Part shown: piece after piece, positions 54,564-63,618 of the stretch
Layout of the letters: the number at the start of each line of letters is the position of its first letter
How positions within the stretch are numbered: the first letter of the stretch is position 1
Assembly: GCA_009746045.1 (NCBI GenBank)
Contig: RPFO01000078.1
Coordinates: 2,049,750 to 2,113,749, forward strand
Reading direction: 5' to 3'
Source: Mesostigma viride
Lineage: Eukaryota; Streptophyta; Mesostigmatophyceae; Mesostigmatales; Mesostigmataceae
DNA: 64,000 nucleotides
Made by a program: the position numbers and the translations under genes
The notes under the pieces: generated by a model
Told to the model about the DNA's origin: nothing
The model's database searches: none
What the model saw: the letters and a program-made list of their open reading frames with translations, nothing else

Positions 54564-55415
54564 CTATACAGCTATACTTCCAGGACGAACATCCTTCTCA
54601 AACTTTTTGTTGAGTCTCATCACTTTGGCGTTCTCCATTATGCAAGCCGCGTCTGCTACTGCCTCGTGCAGACCGTCGGCCTTAAACAACGGTTCGAATA
54701 GCTCTCTGCTGCGTTTGGCCACTGCTATCGGGTCAGTACCCGTCATCGCTATTTTTTCTGCCTCGCTGTATTGCAAAAAGTACATGGCGGCGCTTTGGAC
54801 CTTGTTCTGTAGGTCGCGAGATGAGCCTGAGATCTTGCAATGGAGCGACCTGAGCTGTTTGGCAGTTTTTCCCGTCACCGCGAGGTTGTTGATGTCGTGC
54901 ACCGTGGAGTAAAGAGGCGCGCACCCCTTGTGTTGGTCCATGTACCCCTTGATTGCGCTGTTGAGCTCCTTGGCGGCTCCGCTGCTTTTGATGCGCGGGT
55001 GTTCGCTTAAGTCAACGGCGACGCCCTCCCTCTGCTCTGCACGCCTGATAATATCCTCGGCCAATGAGCGGTCGGCATCCAGGTAGCGCTCCAGCAGCAC
55101 GGACACCTTGTCGCGAAACTTTGCGGCAATCTTTCCTGGTAGCAGCATTATTATCTGTGCCACGCCCTTTCGGTCTGTGACAGGAGTGTCCCGCTGGCCC
55201 TGTCCAGGGAAGCGGAAGTGGTAACAACGCGTTACCACTTCTGAATGGTCTTTGATGAGACGTGACCAGTACACCTTGGGGGGTGACACCCCGATTGCGG
55301 CCATGGCATCAAACACGGAAATTTTGCCGTCATCCGTCACCCTTATCTTACCGGTAAATTGCGGGTCCTCGTCCGCCCCGTCTGACGGGGTGAGGTAGCG
55401 AATGACCTGGGACAT
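54564..55415 (-). CDS. BRO/KilA-like virus protein
   Basis: 283 residues from the ATG at 55415 (MSQVIRYLTPSDGAD). The N-terminal half ('KIRVTDDGKISVFDAMAAIG', 'QTxxFRFPGQGQRDTPVTDR' type, 'IIMLLPGKIAAKFRDKVSVL') resembles a BRO-N-related DNA-binding family that is multi-copy in giant viruses. The C-terminal half is helical. Unknown target. The frame upstream of 55415 is open but poorly protein-like. Confidence 0.7.
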   Translation of the reverse strand: MSQVIRYLTPSDGADEDPQFTGKIRVTDDGKISVFDAMAAIGVSPPKVYWSRLIKDHSEVVTRCYHFRFPGQGQRDTPVTDRKGVAQIIMLLPGKIAAKFRDKVSVLLERYLDADRSLAEDIIRRAEQREGVAVDLSEHPRIKSSGAAKELNSAIKGYMDQHKGCAPLYSTVHDINNLAVTGKTAKQLRSLHCKISGSSRDLQNKVQSAAMYFLQYSEAEKIAMTGTDPIAVAKRSRELFEPLFKADGLHEAVADAACIMENAKVMRLNKKFEKDVRPGSIAV

Positions 55416-55462
55416 GGTTGATATGGTACGACAAAATCGCCCAGTGTTGGGCGCGCAGTGTC

Positions 55463-55732
55463 TCAGACGCGTGCACGGAAGGGGGTGGACAATAACTCGA
55501 TGACGGGCGTGCGCTGCCCCGTCAACGCGTGCAGCACTTGGCCGACGACGACGAGGGCCGCGAACCACTGAGCAAGTGCGATTGGGGTGATCCCGCGCGG
55601 ATCGTACCATTGCACCAGAGCAGCGGCAACCACCAGGGTGGCCACCCAATCGAACACCGCGCTGCCGAACACGCGAAAGGAACGCAATCGCGTCAAGTCG
55701 GGGGGCGTGATCATCCCTTTCAGAACGTTCAT
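55463..55732 (-). CDS. Small membrane protein of a giant-virus family
   Basis: 89 residues from the ATG at 55732. 'RSFRVFGSAVFDWVATLVVA' and 'WFAALVVVGQVLHALTGQRT' resemble a conserved two-helix membrane protein in algal giant viruses (pattern 'R.F.vfdliat...iGi.lH...g..T'). A likely membrane component; unconfirmed. Confidence 0.6.
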   Translation of the reverse strand: MNVLKGMITPPDLTRLRSFRVFGSAVFDWVATLVVAAALVQWYDPRGITPIALAQWFAALVVVGQVLHALTGQRTPVIELLSTPFRARV

Positions 55733-55786
55733 ACTGTCACAATAAGCATTATGCTTTTTTTGTGGCGAGTCGCGATTGTCGGTTTT

Positions 55787-55815
55787 GTAAAAAAATGTGC
55801 GTTTGTATTCATAAA
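55787..55815 (+). promoter_or_regulatory. Promoter-like A tract plus TGTGCG, ATTCATA
   Basis: Seven A (55789-55795), TGTGCG (55796-55801), then ATTCATA (55807-55813), about 25 bases before the ATG at 55840. Same elements and order as at 47217, with a 5-base instead of a 3-base spacer. Confidence 0.45.
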
Positions 55816-55839
55816 GCAAACCACACCGCTAGAGCTATA

Positions 55840-56829
55840 ATGACAAGACGCGGACATGAGAAAATGCTAGCAGGGATGAGCCCTGCAGAACGAGAGCAGT
55901 ACCAAAAGGATCTTCGCGATAAAATCGAGATAGACAAAATTGTCAAAGAGTTGGAATCGGGTAAGCGGCGCATGGGCTACGACCTCGACTTCATGTACCA
56001 AGTCAATCCGTCAAAATGGACGCCCGAACAGCACGCGATCAATCGCGTGTACAACAACAGGAGGATCAAGGAGCAAGAGGAGAGGGACGACGCACGCGCA
56101 AAAGAAATCAGGTTTAACAAGTTGATCGCCTCGGCAGACGAGTTGATTAAGTCGATGGAAGGCAGAAACGAGCCCACGTCGTGGAGGGCGTACGCACCTA
56201 AGAAGAAACCGCGCACAAAGCCGACCAAGCCGGCCGCGGCGTCTGACGACATCCCTGACGCGCTGCCAATCTCGCAACCGCGGCCGGCCAAAAAGGGCAG
56301 GAAGCGCGTGCGGGATATGACGATCAAAGAGCGTCACGCGAGGATGCAAGGGTTTGCGGAGAGAATCGGGTACATCCCGGGGACGCACGTTACCAAGAGG
56401 GGAAACAACTACCGCGTCCCTGCCATGAAGCACCTGAAAGAATGGATGTCGCTGAACGGCATGAAGCGCATGCCACCCCCGTGTCCGAGCACTGCTCTGG
56501 CGCTGGCCAGGCGTCAGGCGATGGCGCAGTGTCTCCGTACCAAGCCCACACGCGGCCAAGCCTCGTACGCGAGGTTGCGCGACTACGCGAACCGGTCGGG
56601 GTACAAGCCGGAAGACGGCGTCGGCACGCTCAAGGGACTCAGGTCTTTCGTCAAGACCCTCCCCGGCGGTCGCGTGCCTCCGAGGTGTCCGGCAAGCGGC
56701 AAGAGGCTGGAGAAGCGGCGCTCGCTCGGTCAGTGTCTTAGCGACGTTAAGGGGGCACGTGCGGCTAGGCGTCGAAAGCGGACCAGGAAGCCAGCGGCGG
56801 AGAGAGCCCTGGTCCGGAGCGCGCGCTAA
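55840..56829 (+). CDS. Basic modular protein, two SGY modules
   Basis: 329 residues from the ATG at 55840. Arg/Lys/Pro-rich. It carries two copies of a module with 'ERIGYIP...LKEWMSLNGMKRMPPPCP' and 'NRSGYKP...LRSFVKTLPGGRVPPRCP', each followed by 'AQCL'/'GQCL'. The N-terminus is a helix-rich charged part. A related module is in the next gene. Basic charge and short repeats fit a DNA-packaging or virion-core role; this is inference. Confidence 0.7.
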   Translation: MTRRGHEKMLAGMSPAEREQYQKDLRDKIEIDKIVKELESGKRRMGYDLDFMYQVNPSKWTPEQHAINRVYNNRRIKEQEERDDARAKEIRFNKLIASADELIKSMEGRNEPTSWRAYAPKKKPRTKPTKPAAASDDIPDALPISQPRPAKKGRKRVRDMTIKERHARMQGFAERIGYIPGTHVTKRGNNYRVPAMKHLKEWMSLNGMKRMPPPCPSTALALARRQAMAQCLRTKPTRGQASYARLRDYANRSGYKPEDGVGTLKGLRSFVKTLPGGRVPPRCPASGKRLEKRRSLGQCLSDVKGARAARRRKRTRKPAAERALVRSAR

Positions 56830-56863
56830 AAAATATCGCACGCTGTTTGTAGAAAAAACAACA

Positions 56864-58030
56864 ATGAGATCACACGCGCGCAGGAACAGGGAGGAGGCTA
56901 TCGGATACCCGTTGACCCCTCTGGAACAGTTGGCCGATGTGGCGGCAGCCGCGGCGCCGAAGAGACAGCGGGCATTGGTGAAGCGGAAGACGTGCGATGA
57001 GCTGGCGGGGACATACCCCCCGAGCGATGAACTTAGGCGTCGATGGTATCGGGGTCAGTGCAAGGGGGTGCGAAATGGCATGATCGAGATGTGGAGAGCC
57101 ACGGGCGGCACAGACTTCCCTGCAGAGCTGAACCCTCTGGAGCCGATGAAAAGGAAGGCCGGCGCCGCCAAGAGGCAGCGCAAGGGACGGTCCACCAAGT
57201 CGTGCGCCGAGCTGAAATACAGCGCTCTCCGCCGGCGGTTCCGTGCCGGTAAGTGCGGCGACATGACGCAGGAGCAGTACTCCGCGCTTCTGAGTCGGCT
57301 CCGGCCGAAGAGGAAGAAGACGGTCGGCGCGTCAAAGATGGACGGCGACGCGTGCGAGAAACTGACCGACCTGGGCCTGAGGCGCAAGTACGCCAAGGGC
57401 GAGTGCCTCAAGTTCAGAGAGGGGTTGATCGAGGTGTACGGAGACCAGCACCCCCGCACCATGATGCCGCGCGTGCGCAAGCCCCGCGACGCCGCCTCCG
57501 CCGCCGCCAGACTCGCCGACAAGGCCGAGCGGTCAGGGTACGCCCGCGCGCAGGGGGGTGTGCCCCCAACGTACAGGGCTCTGCGGGAGTGGATGAAGTC
57601 TCAGGGCATGTCGCGCATCCCTCGCAAGAAGCGTGTCGCACCCAGGCGCGCGCCCCCGGCCGCTGCCGCGGGCTCCGGTTTGAAGAATTGCCGCGAGCTG
57701 ACTGGGACTGCGCTGAAGCGCGCATGGATGGCGCAGAGGTGCGGCGGCGACTACACGCGTGCGGATTTCCTGGCCGCGATGAATAAGGCCGGACAGGCCA
57801 GAGCCGATAACAGACCTATGAGACCTCTGCCGGCAGCTGCTCCACGTAAGACCAGGAAGTCCAAAAACCGGTTCGGGTACGAGGCCGATTTCATCGACGA
57901 CACAGAGGCCGTGGACGACAAGCGAACCATGGACACCATCAGGGATGCTGTTCGCAGACAGATGATGTCGCAAAGAAGAAGCGAAAACATGAACTTGGCA
58001 GCTAGGATCCGCGGGCCCAGGATGGATTAG
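56864..58030 (+). CDS. Basic modular protein, four C-x2-L-x-R modules
   Basis: 388 residues from the ATG at 56864. Four repeats: 'CDELAGTYPPSDELRRRWYR', 'CAELKYSALRRRFRAGKC', 'CEKLTDLGLRRKYAKGEC' and 'CRELTGTALKRAWMAQRC'. Between the third and fourth is an SGY module like the preceding gene ('ERSGYARAQGGVPPTYRALR'). The protein is strongly basic. The two genes are tandem and share modules, suggesting duplication and shuffling. The end of the upstream gene is 35 bases before this start. Confidence 0.7.
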   Translation: MRSHARRNREEAIGYPLTPLEQLADVAAAAAPKRQRALVKRKTCDELAGTYPPSDELRRRWYRGQCKGVRNGMIEMWRATGGTDFPAELNPLEPMKRKAGAAKRQRKGRSTKSCAELKYSALRRRFRAGKCGDMTQEQYSALLSRLRPKRKKTVGASKMDGDACEKLTDLGLRRKYAKGECLKFREGLIEVYGDQHPRTMMPRVRKPRDAASAAARLADKAERSGYARAQGGVPPTYRALREWMKSQGMSRIPRKKRVAPRRAPPAAAAGSGLKNCRELTGTALKRAWMAQRCGGDYTRADFLAAMNKAGQARADNRPMRPLPAAAPRKTRKSKNRFGYEADFIDDTEAVDDKRTMDTIRDAVRRQMMSQRRSENMNLAARIRGPRMD

Positions 58031-58408
58031 ATCAAGCTACCCGTCGGAAAGAGATAAGAACGGCAGGTGTTGAATCATGCATTTTATATATTACGCCCTG
58101 CCTAAGGAGCGCAACGCTATGGAGGAGATGCTTTGGCGTGGCCACTCGCGTTATGAACAACACGCTTCTGTAGCTACACAAAAGAACAAGGAAGACAGTC
58201 AAGGGTGGAAATGGGCTTTACCCCGGCATGAAGTGACAACGGGTGCACAAGCCAACACTGCGTCTCCGGCCGCCACTGCGGGGTGTGGAACACCACGAAG
58301 GGGCGCGGTGGTGCTCCAACCCCGTCGGCCGCGGCGGGAGACGCCGGTGCATTAGACACTCGCGCAGGTTGGTGCGTCTATTTTTTTATCGTGCGCTTAC
58401 TTACAAAC
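58031..58408. other. Gap holding a decayed zinc-knuckle copy
   Basis: No intact gene. Reading frames on either strand (for example 58077-58355, 58174-58359) have no family look. The interval contains the relic described in the next entry; otherwise nothing. Confidence 0.5.
58225..58375 (+). pseudogene. Relic of the zinc-knuckle gene family
   Basis: In one frame the stretch reads 'GCTSQHCVSGRHCGVWN', matching 'GCSDRRCVHRRHCGSWN' of the gene at 50962. In another frame it goes on as 'WCSNPVGRGGRRRCIRHSR', matching 'WCLNATTSGRYCKLHAR'. The frames switch near a G4 run around 58297-58300. A stop (TGA) lies in the first frame upstream and no ATG precedes it. Fits a decayed copy; a sequence error could account for one but not all breaks. 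Confidence 0.5.
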
Positions 58409-58855
58409 ATGGAGTGCGGTGCGCAAACAAAAAGCGGAGGGAATTGCAGGAACCGAAACCAGGGGGCCGGGTGCCATCTGCACTGCGGGAGAAGAGATCG
58501 ACCGCGTGCCGATCCACCCGCGCCCCCACCGTTCAATTTGGACATTTGGCAACGCGGGCCGGGAGGCTATTGGAACCTGGAAGAGCAGCGTAACATGCGC
58601 GAACTGATAGCGGATCCCGCGGAGCGCGAGATGAAAAGGCTGATCCGCGAACACCGCCGGATGGACAGGGAGTTCGCGCACCGGTATGCCGATTCGAGTG
58701 CTCAAGATCCCAAACAAAACAGGGCGGACATTCAAAAGCAGTTGGACGAGCAGTTAGCGAAAATCGAAGAGAAGGCGAGAAGCCAGCTGGAACAAGTATC
58801 ACGGTGGAGAAGGGAACAGGGACTGCTGATGCCGCCGTATTTCTACAAGGAATGA
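58409..58855 (+). CDS. Zinc-knuckle protein with charged helical tail
   Basis: 148 residues from the ATG at 58409. Knuckle C3, C13, C22, H25 ('MECGAQTKSGGNCRN', 'CHLHCG'). A Pro-rich linker and 'NLDIWQRGPGGYWNLEEQRN' follow, then a long charged helix ('RMDREFAHRYADSSAQ'). The T tract plus GTG motif ('TTTTTTTATCGTGCGC') lies just upstream. Confidence 0.65.
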   Translation: MECGAQTKSGGNCRNRNQGAGCHLHCGRRDRPRADPPAPPPFNLDIWQRGPGGYWNLEEQRNMRELIADPAEREMKRLIREHRRMDREFAHRYADSSAQDPKQNRADIQKQLDEQLAKIEEKARSQLEQVSRWRREQGLLMPPYFYKE

Positions 58856-58902
58856 CATTGGTCCGACAGTATAAAATCTGCTGCTTATGTGAGACACAGA
58901 CA

Positions 58903-59439
58903 ATGAGGTGTGGCGCATATACCAGGTCCGGAGGGGCATGCAACATCGAAGTCGCGAGCGGGAGGTGCCACCTGCACAAGCGTGGGCACAAAGTGCGAAC
59001 GAGCCGCGTACCTGGCAGGTGGCGAACAATGTCAGAAAACCTAAAAAGCAACAATCGGCGCAAGACCGATGCCGACGTGGACAAGCTTACCGCGTCTATG
59101 GCGAGGATGACGTTGGGCCCGGGCCCGGACGAGCTAAGAGAACTACGCGAGCAGCAGTATCGTGACAGGGAGGCGTATTTCGAAGAGTACCCACCACCCG
59201 CGACGGCCGGGCGAGACCCCCCGTGGTTGGAACTACCGCGTCCCATGTACCCGGATCTCGTAGAAAGGGAGCAAATTGCGAATGCCCCGAATTTGTGGTG
59301 GAGCCGTCAGTACGGGAGGGATTATTCGCGATATCCAAATTGGTACAGCCCCCCTCCTACGGTGGCACGCATGCGCGCAAATGCTGGACATCGTTACGAC
59401 ATCTTTGGCAAACGCGTGTGGGGCAAGGGGGGCATGTGA
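58903..59439 (+). CDS. Zinc-knuckle protein, tandem paralogue
   Basis: 178 residues from the ATG at 58903. Knuckle C3, C13, C22, H25 ('MRCGAYTRSGGACNIE', 'CHLHKRGHK'). The centre is basic; the C-terminus is aromatic ('LWWSRQYGRDYSRYPNWYSP'). Same spacing as the preceding gene, so a tandem duplicate that has diverged. Confidence 0.65.
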   Translation: MRCGAYTRSGGACNIEVASGRCHLHKRGHKVRTSRVPGRWRTMSENLKSNNRRKTDADVDKLTASMARMTLGPGPDELRELREQQYRDREAYFEEYPPPATAGRDPPWLELPRPMYPDLVEREQIANAPNLWWSRQYGRDYSRYPNWYSPPPTVARMRANAGHRYDIFGKRVWGKGGM

Positions 59440-59486
59440 TCAACTAGCTCACAAATTACGAGGCAAGGTTAGAAAGTCTAAAAAGC

Positions 59487-62400
59487 TTAGAACGACATCT
59501 GACTCACGCTGACGACGGAGGCGGTGGCGGCACCGATGTCACCCATGCTGTTGCCGGACGTCACCGTGTTGGGCGCGGGGTTCATGCCCACCCACCCGTT
59601 GCTGCCACCAGACCCGCGCACCTTAACCAGCTGCAGGCCCTCGTTGTTGGAGATGCGGAATGCGTAAGTGACGGTCTGGTTGGCCGCGAACATCTCGCGC
59701 CACCCGTACAGCTGGGTGTTTGCCTCCGTGATCGCCGCGTTCTTGACGCGCACGTCATCAAACCACAACGAGTAGCCGGCCTGCGCCTTACCGGGGCCGA
59801 GAATCAGCGTGGGCGTGGAGCCCACGTCCACCGAGGAGGCAATCGTGGCCGCCAACACGCCGTCCACGTACAGACGTGTCGAGGAAAGGCTGCCGTCACG
59901 CACGACGGCCATGACGAACGGAGTCGCCCCCACCACCGGCGACGTCTGCACGGACGCGGTTCCGTCCGTGACGGTCAGGCATCCGCCGTTCGTCACCGTC
60001 ACGCGCGTCGCCGCGGAAGTCCCCAAGGCGTTTCTGAAACGGACGTAGTCGTACGTGACCTCCTGCGCCGACTGCTGTCGAGTGGTACCCCCGATGCGCA
60101 GGTACGAGTTGGCCACCTTGATCTGGGGGTTTTGCAGAACCGAGTCCGGAAGCGTCACGCCGTTCTGCCCCGTCTGCAGATTCACCTCGACGTCGTCGTA
60201 CCAAAGCTGGAATAGGTTACGCGCGTCGGATAACCCCTCGACCGCGCCCGTGTACGTCTTACGCAGGAGACGATACTTGTGATAGGCGCCGTTGGTGGGA
60301 CGGTTGCCAGCGCTCGTGAGCGCCTCGAGGTACGTGAACGGAATTCTGAGAAGACGATCTGTTTTTCCAAGGTCCTCTGTGACGATGTACAGATTGGCAT
60401 TGGCGGAACAATAAAGAGAGACGCGCGCACCATTGGCTGAGCCGGCATAATCATCTCCGACGAAGAAGATTCCGAAATTGTTCACGTTTCCGACAGCCGT
60501 CGTCTTCATGCGAGCCTCCACCGTCCACTCTCCGTATCCGTCATTGGCGGTAGCGCCCGTGGTGGCCAGATCGGTCAGCTGGACGTACCTGGTGCTCGCG
60601 CTCTGTGCGGGGCACACAACCGCGCCGCTGACCGCGGTCACGCCGGCAAACGAACCGCTCGTCCCCGTCCCGGTGTTGGCCACGCTAGTCGGGTTGGCGG
60701 CGTCCTCGAACCACTTACCCAACCAAACGTTATCGGGGTTTCCTTCGTACGACGCCAAGACCGTGCCGTTCGCGGCGGTCGACGACAAGTCCGCCCCGGG
60801 GATCACCTTAGCGACGATCGTGAAGGTGTTGTTGGGCAGAGAAGTGGCGCACGTGGCCTTCTGAGTCCCCGAGTCGTCCACCCGCAGAACGCCGCCGGAA
60901 ACGGTGGCCCCGGATACCAGCGTCAGCGTCTTGGCCCCCACCTCGGACACGGCGTTCGTGTTGAACTCCCATCGCACGTCGTCGGACCCGGAGGCCAGAC
61001 CGGCAAGACTCGTGTCCGTCCCGGGCGCCTCGCGGTCGGCGGCGGCGATGGTGCGGGAGAGCAGCAGCTGGCCGCCCTCCAGGTGCCAGTAGGATCCGGT
61101 GTGGTCGCCCTTGTCCTGCGAGGCCTCGGTGGCGCCCATGTGCCAGGTGAGCGCGCGGTTGCCGTAGGAGGCGCTGCCGTCCACAAACAGGCCGGCGTTG
61201 TCAGAGGCCGCGTTGGTCGATGCCACGCCCTTGGTCAGCTTGAAGTAGTCGATGGTGTAGTTCTGGTTGGACGATAAATTAATGCTACCAAACATGATCG
61301 TGTCAGTTGCAGTCGAATCCCTCCAGAAGACGTCCGCAATGTTGAAAGTCGAGCTGGCGCCGTTGTTATAAGTCATCGTGGTATACGCCCCACCGTCCTT
61401 ATTGTACGAAAGCGTCATGAGCCCGCTGGGCCTGTCAAGGCTGATCCTGAAGATGTAGGTGCCAGCCGCGTTCAAAAAACTGTGAGTGTCGGTAAAGTAG
61501 TTCGCTGTACTTGTCAGCCTCTGAATATTGAGCATTAGGCCTCCAGAATGGGTAAAAAACCTGACCCACGATTGCCCCCCTACAATCTGTTCCAGGGCAA
61601 AGAACTGCATGTCACCTCCAGCGCTGGTAGTCAGAGCGCTAGTGATGGTGATAGGGAACTCGATAGAAACGCTTTCAGTGGTAAAATTCAAGACGGACGC
61701 CGGAATGCTGGTGTACGCGGAAGGATAGTAAAACGCCGCTCGAGAAGAATTTGCGGTGCTGATGTTCAGAGCCCCCCCGCTGACAGACGCGCCGGAGAAA
61801 ACGCTCAGGTTGATGTTGTATGCGGCGATCGCGTTGGCCGAGTTGGTGAACTGGAAGTCCATGATCGTGGCAGAGCCGGGCTGGTAGCTCAGCTTCACGG
61901 TCTTGTCCATGACCTCGAGGTTTCCGCTGGCGTTCGTGCTCTCGAGCACGCCCGCCACCTTCAAGTCCCCTCCCACGACCATGTTGCCGGTGCTGGTGAT
62001 TGTGCTAGAGCCCGTCAGAGCCCCTGTGACCGCCACCGTGCCGCTCGCACTGGTCAGCTCCAGATTGCCCGCCGAGGTGGTCACCTTGCCGCTGCCCCCG
62101 GCCGTGCTGGTCAGGGTCAGGTCCTTCGCCACCGTCACGGTGCTCGCCGACGCCGCGCTAATGCTCGCGTTCGTCACTGTGAGACCGCCCACGTCCACCC
62201 GGTTGGCCGCCGCCCCCGCCGAGGTCAAGGACAGAGTCCCGCTGCTGGTGGTGATGTTCGCGGTCTTCACCTTCACGCTGTCGATCGCGACCGACCCGGT
62301 GCCGTTGGACGTGATCGAGAGATCCGCGTTGGCCACGTTGTTGCTGATGCCGGACGTCTTCACCCGCACGTTGTCGACCAGCACGGCACCGGTGCCGTTG

Positions 62401-62951
62401 GAGGCCATGGTCAGGTTGCCGTTGGCGGTCGAGGAGGACACGGAGGCGTCGGTGACGGTGACTCCGCCCAGTTGGAGCGCGGCGGCCGAGGACCCGGCAG
62501 AGCTGATCGCCAATGTGCCGCTCGAGGTGGTGACCGCGTTGTCGGTGAACTTGACGCCCTCCACCAGTACCGACTTTGTCGCGCCACCTGCGATGGTGAG
62601 GTTGGCGTCGGACGCGGGGGCGAGGGAGGAAGAGGAAACGAGCACATCGGACACGCGCACAGACCCGGAGTTAGACGACAGGACAAGATCGCCGGATGCC
62701 GAGTTGACGGTGCTGCCGTCGATCGACACGTTGTCGATTTGCAGGGACCCGTCCACCGCGGCGGAACCCAGGATCTTGAGTCGGTTGTACAGGCTAGACC
62801 CTAATCCATTATTGGGTTTGATGATGATGCTCTCCTGCGCCTTCACGACGAGGTCTTTCACGTTAGCCGCGGGGTCGAGGTCGCCCATGAGGGAGGTGGC
62901 AAAGAGGCGCGCGGTACGGATATCGCTGAGCTTGTCGATGGAAGTGGTCAT
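59487..62951 (-). CDS. Beta-repeat fibre protein, paralogue B with two extra LamG-like domains
   Basis: 1154 residues from the ATG at 62951. The first ~350 residues are short beta repeats ('VTVTDASVSSSTANGNLTMA'). Residues about 359-584 hold an extra LamG-like domain absent from paralogue A. After 'GSYWHLEGGQLLLSRTIAAA' follows a C-terminal LamG sandwich, into which a second domain ('NVWLGKWFEDAANPTSVANT', about residues 743-975) is inserted; paralogue A has only the uninterrupted sandwich. The ends match paralogue A closely. Likely a virion fibre. A T tract precedes the start on the coding strand (62974-62984 on plus). Confidence 0.9.
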   Translation of the reverse strand: MTTSIDKLSDIRTARLFATSLMGDLDPAANVKDLVVKAQESIIIKPNNGLGSSLYNRLKILGSAAVDGSLQIDNVSIDGSTVNSASGDLVLSSNSGSVRVSDVLVSSSSLAPASDANLTIAGGATKSVLVEGVKFTDNAVTTSSGTLAISSAGSSAAALQLGGVTVTDASVSSSTANGNLTMASNGTGAVLVDNVRVKTSGISNNVANADLSITSNGTGSVAIDSVKVKTANITTSSGTLSLTSAGAAANRVDVGGLTVTNASISAASASTVTVAKDLTLTSTAGGSGKVTTSAGNLELTSASGTVAVTGALTGSSTITSTGNMVVGGDLKVAGVLESTNASGNLEVMDKTVKLSYQPGSATIMDFQFTNSANAIAAYNINLSVFSGASVSGGALNISTANSSRAAFYYPSAYTSIPASVLNFTTESVSIEFPITITSALTTSAGGDMQFFALEQIVGGQSWVRFFTHSGGLMLNIQRLTSTANYFTDTHSFLNAAGTYIFRISLDRPSGLMTLSYNKDGGAYTTMTYNNGASSTFNIADVFWRDSTATDTIMFGSINLSSNQNYTIDYFKLTKGVASTNAASDNAGLFVDGSASYGNRALTWHMGATEASQDKGDHTGSYWHLEGGQLLLSRTIAAADREAPGTDTSLAGLASGSDDVRWEFNTNAVSEVGAKTLTLVSGATVSGGVLRVDDSGTQKATCATSLPNNTFTIVAKVIPGADLSSTAANGTVLASYEGNPDNVWLGKWFEDAANPTSVANTGTGTSGSFAGVTAVSGAVVCPAQSASTRYVQLTDLATTGATANDGYGEWTVEARMKTTAVGNVNNFGIFFVGDDYAGSANGARVSLYCSANANLYIVTEDLGKTDRLLRIPFTYLEALTSAGNRPTNGAYHKYRLLRKTYTGAVEGLSDARNLFQLWYDDVEVNLQTGQNGVTLPDSVLQNPQIKVANSYLRIGGTTRQQSAQEVTYDYVRFRNALGTSAATRVTVTNGGCLTVTDGTASVQTSPVVGATPFVMAVVRDGSLSSTRLYVDGVLAATIASSVDVGSTPTLILGPGKAQAGYSLWFDDVRVKNAAITEANTQLYGWREMFAANQTVTYAFRISNNEGLQLVKVRGSGGSNGWVGMNPAPNTVTSGNSMGDIGAATASVVSVSQMSF

Positions 62952-62985
62952 GGTTCTATATTGCTTCACACAGAAAAAAAAAAAC

Positions 62986-63555
62986 TCACGTCCTCAACCC
63001 GTGCGGGATGTAAGGGTCGGGCCACTCGCCCGGGCTCGTCAACACCTCGTCGTCGACCCAGTCCTCGTCGCGGGTCAGGGGGAACGGACGATCGCCCACC
63101 ACGCCTAAATTCCGGAACAGGTATTTCTGGGTTTCTGAGTCCATTTTTTCCCAGTCGTCGAGCGTCCGCACCTTCATGCCCCAATACCGTCGATGCACGG
63201 CTTCGTCTTTTTCCTGCGATCTGCGAATGTTCCTGCTTTTGTATGCCTGTTGCTCGGGCGTCAGTTGCCCGCCGGCCTCCTCGACAGCCCTTATTTCGCT
63301 CATCACCCTGCGATCTTGCTGTCTGTGCGCTCGATTTCTGTCCCTGTTCATCTTCCTCTCGTTCTTTAAAATGGCGGCCGCCTCTTCAGTGCCTTGGGAT
63401 TCCATGAGCGCCTTTCTACGGGCCCTGTATTCCCTGATACGTTCCGCCTTGCTGGCCCTCGTCCCGTGCTGGGTGCACATCCTAGATCCCCCCGCGCACC
63501 CCCGCGAACACCTCGCGCCCCGCGCCGTCTGCGCACAACACCTGGATCTCGTCAT
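62986..63555 (-). CDS. Zinc-knuckle protein with charged coiled tail
   Basis: 189 residues. Knuckle C6, C16, C27, H30 ('CCAQTARGARCSRGC', 'MCTQHG'). The rest is a charged helix with 'ERIREYRARRKALMES' and an acidic end 'EDWVDDEVLTSPGEWPDPYI'. The 18-A tract at 63576-63593 lies just upstream, between this gene and the divergent one. Confidence 0.65.
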   Translation of the reverse strand: MTRSRCCAQTARGARCSRGCAGGSRMCTQHGTRASKAERIREYRARRKALMESQGTEEAAAILKNERKMNRDRNRAHRQQDRRVMSEIRAVEEAGGQLTPEQQAYKSRNIRRSQEKDEAVHRRYWGMKVRTLDDWEKMDSETQKYLFRNLGVVGDRPFPLTRDEDWVDDEVLTSPGEWPDPYIPHGLRT

Positions 63556-63575
63556 CTACTTTAATCGCGCAAACG

Positions 63576-63593
63576 AAAAAAAAAAAAAAAAAA
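63576..63593. promoter_or_regulatory. 18-base A tract between divergent genes
   Basis: An uninterrupted run of 18 A in the spacer between the knuckle genes at 62986 and 63619. Similar tracts of 9-15 A (47217, 50335, 62974, 34367) lie before late-type genes. Could be a bidirectional promoter element; the exact length may be unreliable. Confidence 0.4.
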
Positions 63594-63618
63594 CTCTGTG
63601 TTCACTGTACGTGCGAGC

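Noticed and set aside
58077-58359. 92-codon plus and 61-codon minus ORFs
   Set aside because: Neither has a recognisable pattern; the interval is better explained as a decayed zinc-knuckle gene.
61548-62804. 418-codon plus-strand ORF over the fibre paralogue B
   Set aside because: Arg/Gly/Ala/His-rich antisense frame of a well-supported gene.
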